DNA of 64,000 nucleotides from Allium sativum. Its lineage: Eukaryota > Streptophyta > Magnoliopsida > Asparagales > Amaryllidaceae. Numbering within the stretch: position 1 is the stretch's first letter; every line of letters starts with the position of its first letter. Shown piece by piece: positions 48,101 to 59,419 of this stretch. Made by a program: the position numbers and the translations under genes. The notes beneath the pieces are model-generated. The model searched no databases. It was not told the origin of the DNA and saw only the letters and a list, made by a program, of their open reading frames with translations. Where the stretch lies: NCBI GenBank assembly GCA_030737875.1, contig CM060918.1, positions 772,948,552 to 773,012,551 of the forward strand, given 5' to 3'.

Positions 48101-48970
48101 GGGAAAGGAGCCACTGGCCGTCGGAATTGAGTGGAAAGAATTTGGGGTTTCTAATTTGGGGAAAAATTTGTTTTCTCGGCTCCCCCCTCCAGAGGGAACA
48201 ATCCGCTAATAAAAGAAAAGTACATATAGAATAGCCTCGAAGCACCATGATCCCTTCAGCACAAATTCGACAGATGTCAAAACACCTCAAGAATCCGTTA
48301 ACAAGTGGAAAATTTTACTTAAACTATTATTTCTCTAAGTACATCTCCAATACAAATATATTTAATGTTTTCAAATGGATATCTAAAATTTCTATTTAAC
48401 ACCAAATCCAACTATCTAAAATTTATTTCAATTAAATCCAAGTTAAATTAAAAATCAAATTATAACTTCTCAAACAATAAATTTCAACAAATTTTAAATT
48501 ACTAATACCGTTAAATTCAACAAAATAGTTCTAGTTCAAATGTAAAAATTTAAATTCACTCTTATTAAAATAAATTCAAAACCAAGTTTTAAATGTACCA
48601 GATTCCAAATTATAAACAAAATCAAGTATAGACACAAAATTATTACGTTCAATGTAATCCTGTAACTAAATTGAAAAGTCAAATCCAACATACAAGCTTT
48701 ATATTTCAAATTTTGGATTTATTTCCATAATTAGTTTTTTGAATATTCTAATAAATCCAGATCGACTAGTAACCTTAATGCTGACCGTTTTCGACAAAAT
48801 GCTCCTATTTATGAAAGAAATCCAAAAAAAATCTCCAAACTACATTCAAGGGATAAAATTTTAATTTGAATTTAAAATATAACTTCTATTTAAATCTCAA
48901 TTTACTTTATTTTCTAAACGCCAAAATTTATGAGCTATTACAACCCCCTCCAAAAATCAGGGTTGTTACA
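45168..48970. mobile_element. 3.8-kb LTR-type insertion (solo LTR or non-coding element)
   Basis: A perfect target duplication ATAGC lies at 45163-45167 and 48971-48975. The ends are CGTAACAACC (first base mutated from T) and GGTTGTTACA, mirror termini of the TG...CA type. It splits the T3 protease between Tyr-Gly and Gly-Leu-Ile-Leu-Gly. No gag-pol sequence and no internal repeat of its own ends was found, so a very long solo LTR or a large non-coding derivative fits best. A GC-rich patch at about 47800-48200 within AT-rich DNA may be its promoter/leader. Confidence 0.8.
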
Positions 48971-48975
48971 ATAGC

Positions 48976-50211
48976 CCATAAAACCGAGCGCATATGCGTC
49001 GCACTCAAACTCGACGACTAACACAGATATTCTCAAACCCCGACAAATCATGGACAAATGAGCCAAACCACTAACGGGGTTTGAGACAACTGCGGGATCC
49101 ACTACAATACTAGTATTTAAGTGCAAAGATTCAACCACAGAACTAGATATAAATAAATGCGAAGCGCCAGAATCAAAAAGAGTTCTAATAGGATGACTGG
49201 GAAGAGAAATCAAACCTTCCACGGAAATTTTCCTACCTCTGTCTGGAGCACTGGTCACGAGAGCATGCACCTTCCCTCCAAAAGCTCCTGCCCTTTGACC
49301 TTGTCCCTGTTTCTTCGGCCACTCTTTAGCAAATTGTCTGACCTCTCCACAATTGAAGCAAGAATTCTTCCTTCTTTTGCAATCCTTCACCAAGTGACCC
49401 TCATGTCCACAACTGTGATAATTCCACTTATCCTTACCCTTGTTATTCTTTCCGCCCTTCTTCTGTTGCTGTCCTTTCTTGGGTTATACTTTCTTTTTTT
49501 GCGTTGTTTCCTCGGCCTTAACTTCCTTTTTTTCTCCTATGTCTTCCTCATGCATCAAGGCCATATCAACAAGCCTTTCAAAAGTTACTCCCATTGGAAT
49601 ATGGGACATAGCTAACCCATGAAGGGGTTCATTCAGCCCTTTAACAAACCGCAAAGCTTTCTTATGCGGAGTGTCTACCAGTTCCAATCCAAACCTTGCT
49701 AACTGTTTGAATTTGTTCACATATTCTTTAACAGTCATGTTTCCTTGTTTGAGCGCCAAGAACCTCTCCATTTGCATGCTTTTCTCATCTTGAGAAAGAA
49801 ACTTCATTTTAAACCTCTGCCTAAAATCATCCCGTGTTTCCACCGGACGCCCCGCTTGGGTTACTTCCCATCAGAACGAAGCTTCATCTTTCAGTAGTCA
49901 TGCGGCTAGCTGAATCTTCCTACGATCATCCACATCAAAAATTCCAAACAAGTCCTCTGTCTCCTTGAGCCAATCCCTTGCCTCTACGAACGCCTCGGTT
50001 CCATGTAATGGCTTTCCTCCCATAACACTGAAATCTTTGCAGACTTTACAGAAATCATCTACATGTGGAGGAGAAGGAGAAGAAGGAGGAATAACAGCTG
50101 CAGCTGGGGGAGGAACGTCAGATTGACCACGGGTAGGCGCCGTGGCCTCTAGATACCTACGGACCAGCCTGGTATCGTAACGTCCTCTGGAATATTAGGT
50201 TCCCCAGACAT
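48976..50211 (-). pseudogene. gag: Broken gag and protease N-terminus of T3
   Basis: Minus strand. The likely start is at 50211. A frame break follows within about 25 codons. The gag core is open at 49843-49484 (Arg-Phe-Leu-Ala-Leu-Lys-Gln block, Phe-x-x-Leu-Ala-Arg-Phe block). The zinc knuckles are damaged: the first has Tyr for its first Cys (about 49425), and the second has Gln for His and Trp for the last Cys (about 49350-49315). The protease motif is Asp-Ser-Gly at about 49180. The frame reaches the insertion boundary. Confidence 0.88.
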
Positions 50212-50375
50212 GTTGAAAAGAAAAGGAAAGAGATTCAGACAACGGATCGAAAGATAGTACATATGGCTTTGGGGAATATATTTTTCAAAATCGACTTTTC
50301 TTTTGGAAAATGCTTTCTTTTAAAACCTTTTTTAAAATAATTTTCAAAAACTTTTATCTAATCTAGTAACCTTCA

Positions 50376-50387
50376 GCTCTGATACTA
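50376..50387 (-). promoter_or_regulatory. Primer-binding site of T3
   Basis: The minus strand reads TAGTATCAGAGC, two bases from the LTR, an initiator tRNA-Met-type site with one mismatch. Confidence 0.85.
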
Positions 50388-53052
50388 AGTGTGACACCCC
50401 ACGTCCGTTAATGTCACTCATTAAGTATGCATTAAGTTTCGTGAAGCATTATAGGTAAATAGAAACAGAAACATTACAAGACAGATATAAAATAGCAGCG
50501 GAGTAAAACAAACTTTATTAATCATAAAGCATCGTGGTTCAAAACATCATAATTCTGAATTACATAAAAACCAGTACATCATAAAAACTTATGTTTTGCA
50601 CTGAAACATCAGAGTACAAAAATAAAAGAAGCAAAATACCCAAATAAAAACATAGCCATAGTAGCAAAGATAGGAGCTTGAGCAATACATCTAAGCAGCT
50701 CTAGCAAAATGATAGCAGAATCCTGGTCAAGCTTGAGTATTCCCTCCCTGAGAACTGGGGGGGCAACGGAAGAAAGAAGAAGAAACAAAAAGGGTCAGAC
50801 ATAAAGTCTGGCGAGTCCAGTTATTTTTACTAAATAAATAAGTAAAATATCATGACAGACATATAAAGTGGATAAGAAAGATAATATCACAAAAGGCAGG
50901 TGTGACAAGGTAAACATGATAGAGTGTATACGCTTCCCTAATGATTATTCTGATTCCCTGCACCGATACTAGTATAACCAGAATGAGATGATCCCAACAA
51001 CTATAAGATGTTAGACTTAGGCGTACTTATGGTAAGAGGTTTTAACCCCATACAATCCACAGGCAGCCCAATCCGAACAGGCTCCTATACTTTACCAGAC
51101 TCTAGATGTACCCTAACTACTACCCTAATCGATCGGCTCCTTACTCCGTAGATACCCGGTGTCGGCCCCACAATAAGAGGTATCACTTCCTAAAGTGGCA
51201 ACCCTTCGTTGATGTGGACGACCATATCTACTGGTGTCACGGCCGTCTTATCCCCCTCTGTCAGGGCATGCAAGCACATGTCCCGGTCAGTTTGCGCCGC
51301 CCACACCGTCCTCCACATTTGGATCTCTTACAATCAGCCCAATATGCGTGTCCCAACTCTGACCTAGGGCGAAGTACTCGTCTGATACTGTTCTATGGGT
51401 TACTGACTGAAACGGGTCCCCCCACACAAGATGATACAAGCTCTCCCCCTTGTCTTGTATCCCACTAGGATTTCCACAGGTTATGCTTACCTAACGGTGT
51501 CTTAAATTACATAACCCCATCATTTCCACAGGTTATACTTACCAAACGGTGTCTTTAATTACATAACCCCAATAGGTTAAGTTTGTGGGCCTATATATAA
51601 ATATTACCCTCCCTGCCCAGATATACTCAACCTTCCCACTGTTTCAACCAAGTTTACCCCTATTCAAGTTCATGTTTATAAAATCCCTATGGATACAACT
51701 AGGTTAAGTACTCCAATTCATTACCATGTCCATTTATGCTCATAATATGTTGGACCCCTCACATTAGGCCGATCCAACATATCGGTTGGTTCCGGGCAGA
51801 CTTCTTCCACAAGTCGGGCTTAACCTCGTGTCTCAGCATGCCTCGTATTTGTGCACCTAGACCCTCCCACATTAGATTCACCACTTGTGGTCGCTTGATA
51901 TGCCGGGCGGTTCCAGGCAAACTTTCACCACAAATGTAATCTAACCTCGTGTCTAGGCGCAGTTACAGTTTGTAATTACTGTAATCCTATGCATTTCATT
52001 ATTATCCAATTTTACCTATGTTGTAACAACCCACATTCTACGCATCGGAGGATCGTAGAATATTTATTTCTTTCCCATATGAAGTCGTAGGATCATGTAA
52101 CTTTGGGAAACAATCATTAGAGTCATTTCCCATGTTCATGATTTTTCCCGATTTTTAAATGACCGTTTTGCCCCTAGCTGATCTTGTTTCGGCCATAACT
52201 TTTGATTGAAAAGGAATTTTGATCTGAAACCATTTCCATTAGATTTGTTTGATGGTTTAGCATTCCGTAGAGTGGTCACATGTGAGAAACGGACTTACCG
52301 TTTGGGAGATATGGCTGAAATAAGGTTTGGAAGATGAAAAACTGCTTAACCGGGCCAAATAGGGTGATTAGTGAATGGGCCCATAACCCATTTCGGGATT
52401 AGGGTTATGGGGAGGCTGAAATGAGTTAGGGTTTCATCCCATTTCAGTTTTCTAGCCTCCACTTACCTCTAAGAAACCTTAAAAATGGCCTTCAACCTCT
52501 AAATCACCTCCAAATCACTTTCTACTTGAAGATTGGGCTTAGCAACATCAAATCAAGAGAGATCAACACCAAATCAACATTATAGCTGCTGTTTAGCATT
52601 GATATTCACGCCTAAACAGAGAATCATTTCAGTTTGAGATTTTATTTGTGGCTAAGGTGAGTGATTTGCATAGTTCCTCACTAATTATGTCTAATTAAGG
52701 GTAATTAGTGTTAATTAGCGAATTTAAACATGATAAAATTCTGGAAAAATATTTATAAAATTCAAAATGATGTTTTAGACCTCTGATATGAGTTTGGGTT
52801 AATTTGGTTAAGTTTTGCTAATCATACCATTAGTTTCACCTAAACATGCTTAAGGGAAAAATATGGGGTTTTGGCTATGTTTGATCCATTTTAACCTATC
52901 ATATTGATGTTTTGGTGTTTGAGGTCACTTCTACTTGTTGCTATGACTTTGTGGTATGCTTTGTGATTGATTAGAATACTTAGAATGGTCGAACACGTCG
53001 TCGAATGGCGTAAAATGTTTGCTGGAAAAGTTGCAGAAAAACAGTGCAGGCT

Positions 53053-53462
53053 TTCGGATCGGATCAGGTGGATGGGCTCGGACCGGGCAAAGGATCACCG
53101 ATCCGAACCATAGCTCAGCACAAGAGAAAGTATGGCAAAAAGGAAGGCCACAAAGGTTGAACTGGGATCAGATTGGGCTAAAGAAGGGGGATCGGATCGG
53201 AGAGGATGGGAATAGGAAAGGGGATCAGATTGGGCTAAGGAAGGTGGATCGGATCGAAGTGGATGGGAATAAGGAAGGGGATCAGACCAGAAGGCCAAGC
53301 CAGGAGCCAAAAGATTGGAGGACCCGAACCGAACCGATGAAGCAAACTGATGGAGAAAAAGGGAACCCGAACCAATACGACGTGAAGGACCCGAACCGAA
53401 CCGAGATGCATATCTATGACCGAACCGAACCGATGGCAAGGAGGAATCCGAACCGACCCAGT
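53053..53462. repeat. GGATCGGATC / CCGAACC motif array, T2 5' LTR
   Basis: A GC-rich low-complexity block occupying the position of the CACGA array in T1. The matching block in the 3' LTR is at about 60453-60866. Open frames on both strands (Arg/Asp-rich or Ser/Pro/Phe-rich) result from the repeat. Confidence 0.75.
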
Positions 53463-53635
53463 ATTGACCAAAAACCCGAGATGCAAAGGTAGTCCAAGTT
53501 GGAAGTTAGAGATCGGGATCCAGTTGGGAAACAATGAGTTCACTTTATGGTTGGGCTTTGCTGCGGGACGTGTGCTAAGGAGTTGTCGACGTTCATAACT
53601 TCGATTCACCACTGAAAATGAATGATGGGCTACTT

Positions 53636-53945
53636 ATCAGTGCAGTAGAGTCACTATGACTCGAGGGGCAAGGTGATGGTAGCAAGACTACGTTATCAGT
53701 GCAGTAGAGTCATTATGACTCGAGGGGCAAAGTGATCGTAGTAAGACTATGAGCCAGTGCAGATGGGGTGAATAACTCCATGGGGCAAGTGGACATAGTA
53801 AAGGATTGGTAAGGCTATGAGCCAACGCAGATGGGGTGAATAACTCCATGGGGAAAGTGGACATAGCGAAGGATTAGTGGCTATGTATCAGTGCAGTGAA
53901 GTCATTTATGACTTCATGGGGCAAGGTGATCATAGCAAAGTATTG
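53636..53945. repeat. Inverted-repeat units, T2 5' LTR
   Basis: Five degenerate units of about 60 bp. Perfect small inverted repeats include GAGTCA-CTA-TGACTC, GAGTCA-TTA-TGACTC and GAAGTCA-TTTA-TGACTTC, each followed by GGGGCAA. The same series is at 61036-61346 in the 3' LTR. Confidence 0.8.
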
Positions 53946-54694
53946 AGGTGATCGAAGTGGTGAATATCGTATGCTTTACGCACTGAGTGAGAGATGTGAG
54001 GATGGTTACTATGCTTGATTGTTTGCCATCACTATGACATGCACACCCCCACCCCCGTATCTTTACACCATATGTTAGTGGCACCTTAGAGTGTTGTACA
54101 GTATGCAGTGCTAACTCTTTGGTTGCAGGTCCAGGTTCAGGTATGGTTTAGCATACCTGTTATTGTTCTATTTAGCTGTTTATCGCTCATACCAGACTTT
54201 TTGTCTGACCCAGAGTTTTATGTCTCTTCTTATTACTCTGGGTGCTCACACGAGCAGACTAGAGACAGGTTAGCTGGTGATGCGCGAGTAGCTGATTCGG
54301 AGGCGAGCAGGAGGCTTCCACGTATGATATATAGATATTCTCCCTGTGTCGTTGGTGGTCGCTCCTTGGGCATTAGTAGTGTACCTCCTTTATCTTGATT
54401 TTGCTTTTTGAGACAGTTTGAAAAGTTGTAATAATGTTGGCTTTGGATCATAAGCTGTATTTGAATTTTCCGCTGCTATGTCAGTTTATTTTCAGCTTAT
54501 GCACTGTCCCACCTGTTTTATGTCAAGTATGTTGTTATTATATTTTATCCTATGCGCTGTGAGACATTCTATAGGTTCTTTGTTGTTTCTTTGTCTTCTT
54601 TCTTTTCTTCTGACGACCGTCCCGTGCTAACTGGACATGTGTACAGCGCACCTTTGGAGTAAATGTCGGTTGGTGCGGAGCGGGCCGTCACATT

Positions 54695-54706
54695 TGGTAT
54701 CAGAGC
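54695..54706 (+). promoter_or_regulatory. Primer-binding site of T2
   Basis: TGGTATCAGAGC, a full match to the initiator tRNA-Met-type site, two bases after the LTR. Confidence 0.92.
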
Positions 54707-54893
54707 TCTAGGTTGCGTAGTTAACCTAGGGAAAGACACTAGGGAGAGATAGTACGTATATGAGAACGCGTATTTATGATTACTTTGGTTTTCAAAAACT
54801 ATATATATATACTATTAGTAGTATAAGAATGAAGTCGTACTGCGCTAGCACCACTATGGGGTCGTTAATCGTTTTCTCCTTACCGATTGAACG

Positions 54894-55860
54894 ATGAGTC
54901 GAGACACCAGGGGTGCTGGTAGAGGGACCAATCATGGGAATGCTCCTGACATGAGGACAATGTTCACTAACTTCATGAGGGAGATGCTTAGGGATGTTCA
55001 GGGAGCAGTTTCCAATCCCGGAAATGGTGGTGGTCCAGTAGTGCAGGCGCCTAGGGTCGATTTCGCCAAGTTGTGCAAGGATTATACTAACCTTGGTGGG
55101 AAGCTGTTCCACGAAACGGAGTCGGCCACAGATGTTCAGGATTGGTTGGATAGCTGTGATCGTATCTTCGACGACTTGGGTATCGAGGATGCGATGAAGA
55201 GAAGGCTAGCGTCTCATCGGTTGCAAGGGCGAGCGATGAATTGGTGGAATGCCATTAGAACAGCTACTCCAGAAGATCAGGTTATTTGGGATCAGTTCAA
55301 GGCTTGCTTTAGCGAGAAGTTCATTCCAGCTGCCCAGAAGTCAGTGTTGTTTAAGAGATTCTTGGAACTCAAGCAGAATGGTAGGGTAGTTTCTGACTAT
55401 ATTGCTGAGTTCGATATCTTGTCGAAGTATGGACTATCTCTTATCGATACGCCTGAAAAGAAGAATGAGAAGTTCATTACTGGGTTGGATGGATACTTGG
55501 GGGAAGGCTTATCAACCACATCGATGAGACTTTTGAATCGATTGTGGAGAAAGCTTTGAGATCAGAGAGTCTTTACCCTAAGTCAAAGACTGAGGCTGCA
55601 TCTGCGGAAGGGCTGAAACCGCAAGCGGGCGGTGGAGGCAAGAATAACTCTCAGAATAAGAGGAAGCAGAACCAATCTAAGGATGGCCAGAAGAAGAGTA
55701 AGAAAGATGTTGAGTGCTTCAGCTGTGGTAAGAAGGTCCATTATGCTAAAGAACGTCGGGCCAAGCCAGCGGAAAGGAAGTGCTACAACTGTGGCCAAGT
55801 GGGACATCATAAGGATAAGTGTCCACAACCTCTCAAGGAGAAGCAGATTATGAAAGCATA
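54894..55860 (+). pseudogene. gag: gag gene of T2, one frameshift
   Basis: The start ATG at 54894 opens a frame of over 200 codons with the gag core (Trp-Trp-Asn-Ala at about 55237; Trp-Asp-Gln-Phe-Lys-Ala at about 55288; Phe-Leu-Glu-Leu-Lys-Gln at about 55359). A frameshift at a G5 run (55499-55503) moves the reading into the frame that continues with Lys/Asn-rich sequence and two zinc knuckles (about 55717-55825). The last Cys of the first knuckle is Arg; T1 keeps Cys there. The second knuckle is intact. Confidence 0.93.
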
Positions 55861-56400
55861 TGCTATTGATGTTGTTCCTTCTTCGTCGAATGCCCCAACT
55901 GCGGCGGAGAAAGGAAAGAATGTCATCATTCAAGGTATGCTTTCTATTTATGATGTACCAGTTCGAGTTTTGTTTGATACTGGGGCTTCCCGTTCCTTCA
56001 TATCTAGTGACCTGGTGGATAGGTTGGGACTGGAACCCGAGATAGTCGATAGACCGTTGGTTGTGACGAACCCGATTGGTGGTTTGATAACCTTAGGATG
56101 ATTTGCCGGAATTTGGTCTTATCGAGTCATGGATGTATGTTTGTTTGTGATTGCTTTGTTTTGGGCTTTACTGGGTTTGGCATTATATTGGGGGTCGATT
56201 GGCTCCAAAGATACGGGGTGGTGGTAGACTGTGAGGGCTTTTTGGTGACAGTTAGGGCGGATGATGGGCGGAGGGTAGTGTTTGGTAGTCTACCTAGTGA
56301 TGGGGTAATGGCTAGATTTATAAATTCCCTCGACATTCCGCATGATGAGTTGTCGGATGTGCTCGTGGTTGGCCAGTATCCGGACGTCTTCGAGGAGGTG
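55861..56400 (+). pseudogene. Protease region of T2, one frameshift
   Basis: The retropepsin motif Asp-Thr-Gly-Ala-Ser is intact at about 55977-55990. A small deletion near 56090-56097, relative to T1, shifts the frame between the N-terminal and C-terminal halves. The second block Ile-Leu-Gly-Val-Asp-Trp-Leu follows at about 56185. Confidence 0.9.
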
Positions 56401-57740
56401 ACTGGGCTTCCACCACACCGAGAGATTGAGTTCCGTATTGATTCAGTGAAAGATGCCAGATCTATAGTGATGCCACTTCGTCGTATGGCACCAAGGGAGC
56501 AGCGAGAGCTCGGGGTGCAAGTAAGCGATCTTTTGAACAAGGGATTTATCAGAAGAAGTGTCTCCGAGTGGGGAGCACCAGTTGTGTTTGCTACTAAGGC
56601 AGATGGTTCCCTTCGATTGTGTGTGGATTATCGCGAGTTGAATAAGGTGACGAGGAAGAATAAGTATCCTCTACCGTGGATAGATGATTTGTCTGATCAA
56701 CTGGAAGGAGCAAGAGTGTTCTCCCAGTTGGACCTCGCGACAGGATTTCATCAGCTCCGAGTAGCGGATGAGAGTGTTTCGAAAACGGCATTTAGGACGC
56801 CGTCTGGATTTTATGAGTGGTTGGTTATGCCATTTGGGTTGACCAATGCACCAGCCTACTTTGTGGATCTTATGAATCGAGTATTCAGAGATCAGTTGAA
56901 TAAGTTTGTTCTTGTGTTCGTAGACGACATCCTTGTTTACTCGTGGACATAGGAGGAACACAAGGGACACTTGAGGATAGTGATGGAGGTGTTAAGGAAA
57001 CACCAAATGAAAGCGAAATTCTCTAAGTGTCACTTCTGGAGAAGGGAAGTCAGATTCTTGGGTCATGTTGTTTCAGAGAATGATATTGCCGTGGACCCTG
57101 CGAAGGTGGCTACGGTACAGGATTGGTCTACGCCCAAGAATGCAACAGGCGTAAGAAGTTTCTTGGGGTTAGCTGGATATTATCGTAAGTTTATCCAGGA
57201 CTTCTCCAAGATAGCAACACCGTTGACTCAGTTGACTAAGAAGAATCAGGCCTTCGTCTGGGACGGAGTGTGTGAGAATGCATTCAAGAGTCTAAAAGAA
57301 AAGTTGACGCGTGCGCCAGTGTTAGTCATTCCTAAAGGGAATGAAGAGATGACGGTATACACGGATGCCTGTGGTACCGGACTAGGTGTTGTATTGATGC
57401 AAGGCGGTAGGGTTGTAGCTTATGCTAGTCGGCAACTAAAGCCACATGAGAAAAGGAACCCTACCATTATTTGGAACTAGCAGCGATCGTGTTTGCGCTG
57501 AAGATGTGGAAGCATTATCTCTTGGGAGAGAGATTTGAGTTGTTTACCGATCATAAATCGTTAAAGTATCTCTTCTCTCAGAAAGATCTAAATCTCCGAC
57601 AGCAGAGATGGTTAGAGTTCTTGGCTTCGTGTGATTTTGATATCGCATACACACCTGGGAAAGGTAATGCGGCAGCTGATGCCTTGAGTAGGAGACATGC
57701 CAGTTTAGGGGCTATGTTTCTTGAATGGAAGCAACTAGAG
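56401..57740 (+). pseudogene. pol: RT and RNase H of T2, one stop and one frameshift
   Basis: RT is almost complete: [11 protein letters not shown] (about 56600), Pro-Phe-Gly-Leu-Thr-Asn-Ala-Pro (about 56830) and FVDD at 56917-56928. A TAG at 56950-56952 stands where T1 has a Glu codon; the same frame resumes directly. RNase H has Thr-Asp-Ala-Cys-Gly (about 57361). A frameshift at about 57455-57470 precedes the Leu-Glu-Leu-Ala helix. Thr-Asp-His-Lys-Ser is at about 57547. Confidence 0.95.
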
Positions 57741-59270
57741 TATATCGCAGGGTTTGATTTCAGACCAAAGTGCGAATTGGATCCAGAAATGTTAGCTAGT
57801 TTGACGATCAGACCCACTTTGATAGAGCGGATTGGTTCCAGTCAGAGGGACGATCATAATCTATTGGAAATCATCTCCAAGTTAGAAATGAATATTGATG
57901 GTGAGGAGATGAATTTGTATGAGCTTGATCGAGAAGGATGGCTTCGAAAGGATGGAAGGCTAGTTGTACCCAATGTGAATGGTTTGAGAGATGAAGTGCT
58001 TAGAGAATGTCATCACTCAAAACTAACTATACACCCCGGTGGTGATAAGATGTATCGAGACATGAGACAGACTTACTACTGGGAAGGGGTGAAAAGAGAC
58101 GTTGGGAAGTTTATATCCAAGTGCATGAATTGCCAGCTAGTTAAAACTGAGCAAAAGAAGCCTAGTGGTTTGTTGCAACCATTAGAAATTCCAGAATGGA
58201 AATGGGAGCAAGTCTCGATGGATTTCATCGATGGTTTACCAAGGACCAGATCGGGATATGATAGCATTTGGGTAATTGTGGATCGATTGACCAAGAGTGC
58301 AAGATTTATACCAGTCAAATCGACCAGAACGGCAGCTAGGTTAGCAGAATTGTATATGAAGTGGGTAGTGAGATTTCACGGAGTACCTAAAATCATTGTG
58401 AGTGACCGTGACCCATTGTTTACTAGTGGGTTTTGGAAGAGCTTACAAGAGGCTCTAGGGTTAGAATTACATCTCAGTACCGCATATCATCCTCAGACCG
58501 ACGGTCAGACGGAGAGGGTGAATCATATATTGGAAGATCTCTTGAGAGCTTGCATATTGGATTTTGGTGGATCATGGGATGACCATTTGCATCTAGTAGA
58601 ATTTGCATATAATAATATGCTACCAATCCAATTATCGGTATGGCTCCATATGAAGTTTTGTACGGAAGACCGTGCAACTCACCGTCATGTTGGTTAGAAA
58701 CCGGTGAGAAGTATGTGCTTGGACCAGAAATGGTAAGAGAAACCTCGAACAAGATTAAGATCATTCAGCAACGAATGAAGGCTGCCCAAGATAGGCAGAA
58801 GAGTTATGCCGATAAGAGGAGAAGAGACTTAAAATTCTCCGTTGGTGACTTGGTGTTTGTCAAGATTTCTTCGTTGAAGAGCGTGATACGATTTGGTAGG
58901 AGAGGCAAGTTGGCACCAAGATTTGTTGGCCCATTCCCAGTTCTCGAACAAGTTGGGAATTTGGTGTATAGAGTTGACTTACCAGAAAAGATGGCGGGAG
59001 TTCACAACGTATTTCATGTTTCCCAACTAAGGAAGTGCGTGCACGACCCAGATATGACTATTTCACCTGATCTGTTAGAGGACTTCGAAATGGAACCCGA
59101 GGCAGTTGGGAACCGCAAGCCGATTCGTATTGTCGAGCACGATACGAAGCAACTTCGAAGGAAGGCGGTGAAGCCAGTCAAGGTTCAGTGGGGGCGAGAA
59201 CGAGAATGACTGTACTTGGGAGACAGAGGAGAGCACTAGGAAGACGTATCCAGAACTCTTCACCTGGTAA
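57741..59270 (+). pseudogene. Integrase and chromodomain-like tail of T2, two frameshifts
   Basis: The His-His-Cys-Cys region is complete (about 58005-58135). All three catalytic acidic positions are kept: Asp in Asp-Phe-Ile-Asp (about 58218), Asp in Ser-Asp-Arg-Asp (about 58403) and Glu at 58512-58514. A frameshift lies at about 58615-58630. The GPY/F-type block is at about 58921. The chromodomain-like tail is cut by a frameshift at a G5 run (59190-59194; T1 has four G), which removes the final aromatic and acidic residues from the frame. Confidence 0.94.
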
Positions 59271-59405
59271 GATTTACTTTGCGATTTAGTTATTCCGCAT
59301 GCTAGGATAGACTTGTTTTGCATGTTTGATTGTTGTTTTATGGCTGATAGGCATGCGGGACCCTTGTGAGTGTTTTGATTAGGAAATTTCAGGAGCGATA
59401 TTTCT

Positions 59406-59419
59406 AAAGGGGGGAAGAA
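59406..59419 (+). promoter_or_regulatory. Polypurine tract of T2
   Basis: AAAGGGGGGAAGAA directly precedes the 3' LTR. Confidence 0.92.

Larger units (their letters stand above)
52022..54692 (+). repeat. 5' LTR of T2 (2,671 bp)
   Basis: TGTAACAACCC...CCGTCACA. Contains a GGATCGGATC/CCGAACC-rich array (about 53053-53462) with a 57-bp tandem unit (53164, 53221), inverted-repeat units (53636-53945), TATATAG at 54328-54334, and splice-like signals at 52657 and 54128. It differs from the 3' LTR at about 11 of the first 245 positions but much less in the middle. Confidence 0.96.

Noticed and set aside
53019..53492. 157-codon plus-strand frame and its minus-strand partner in the T2 LTR (also at 60417-60842)
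   Set aside because: The frames follow the GGATCGGATC/CCGAACC motif repeat, are open on both strands, and lie inside an LTR.
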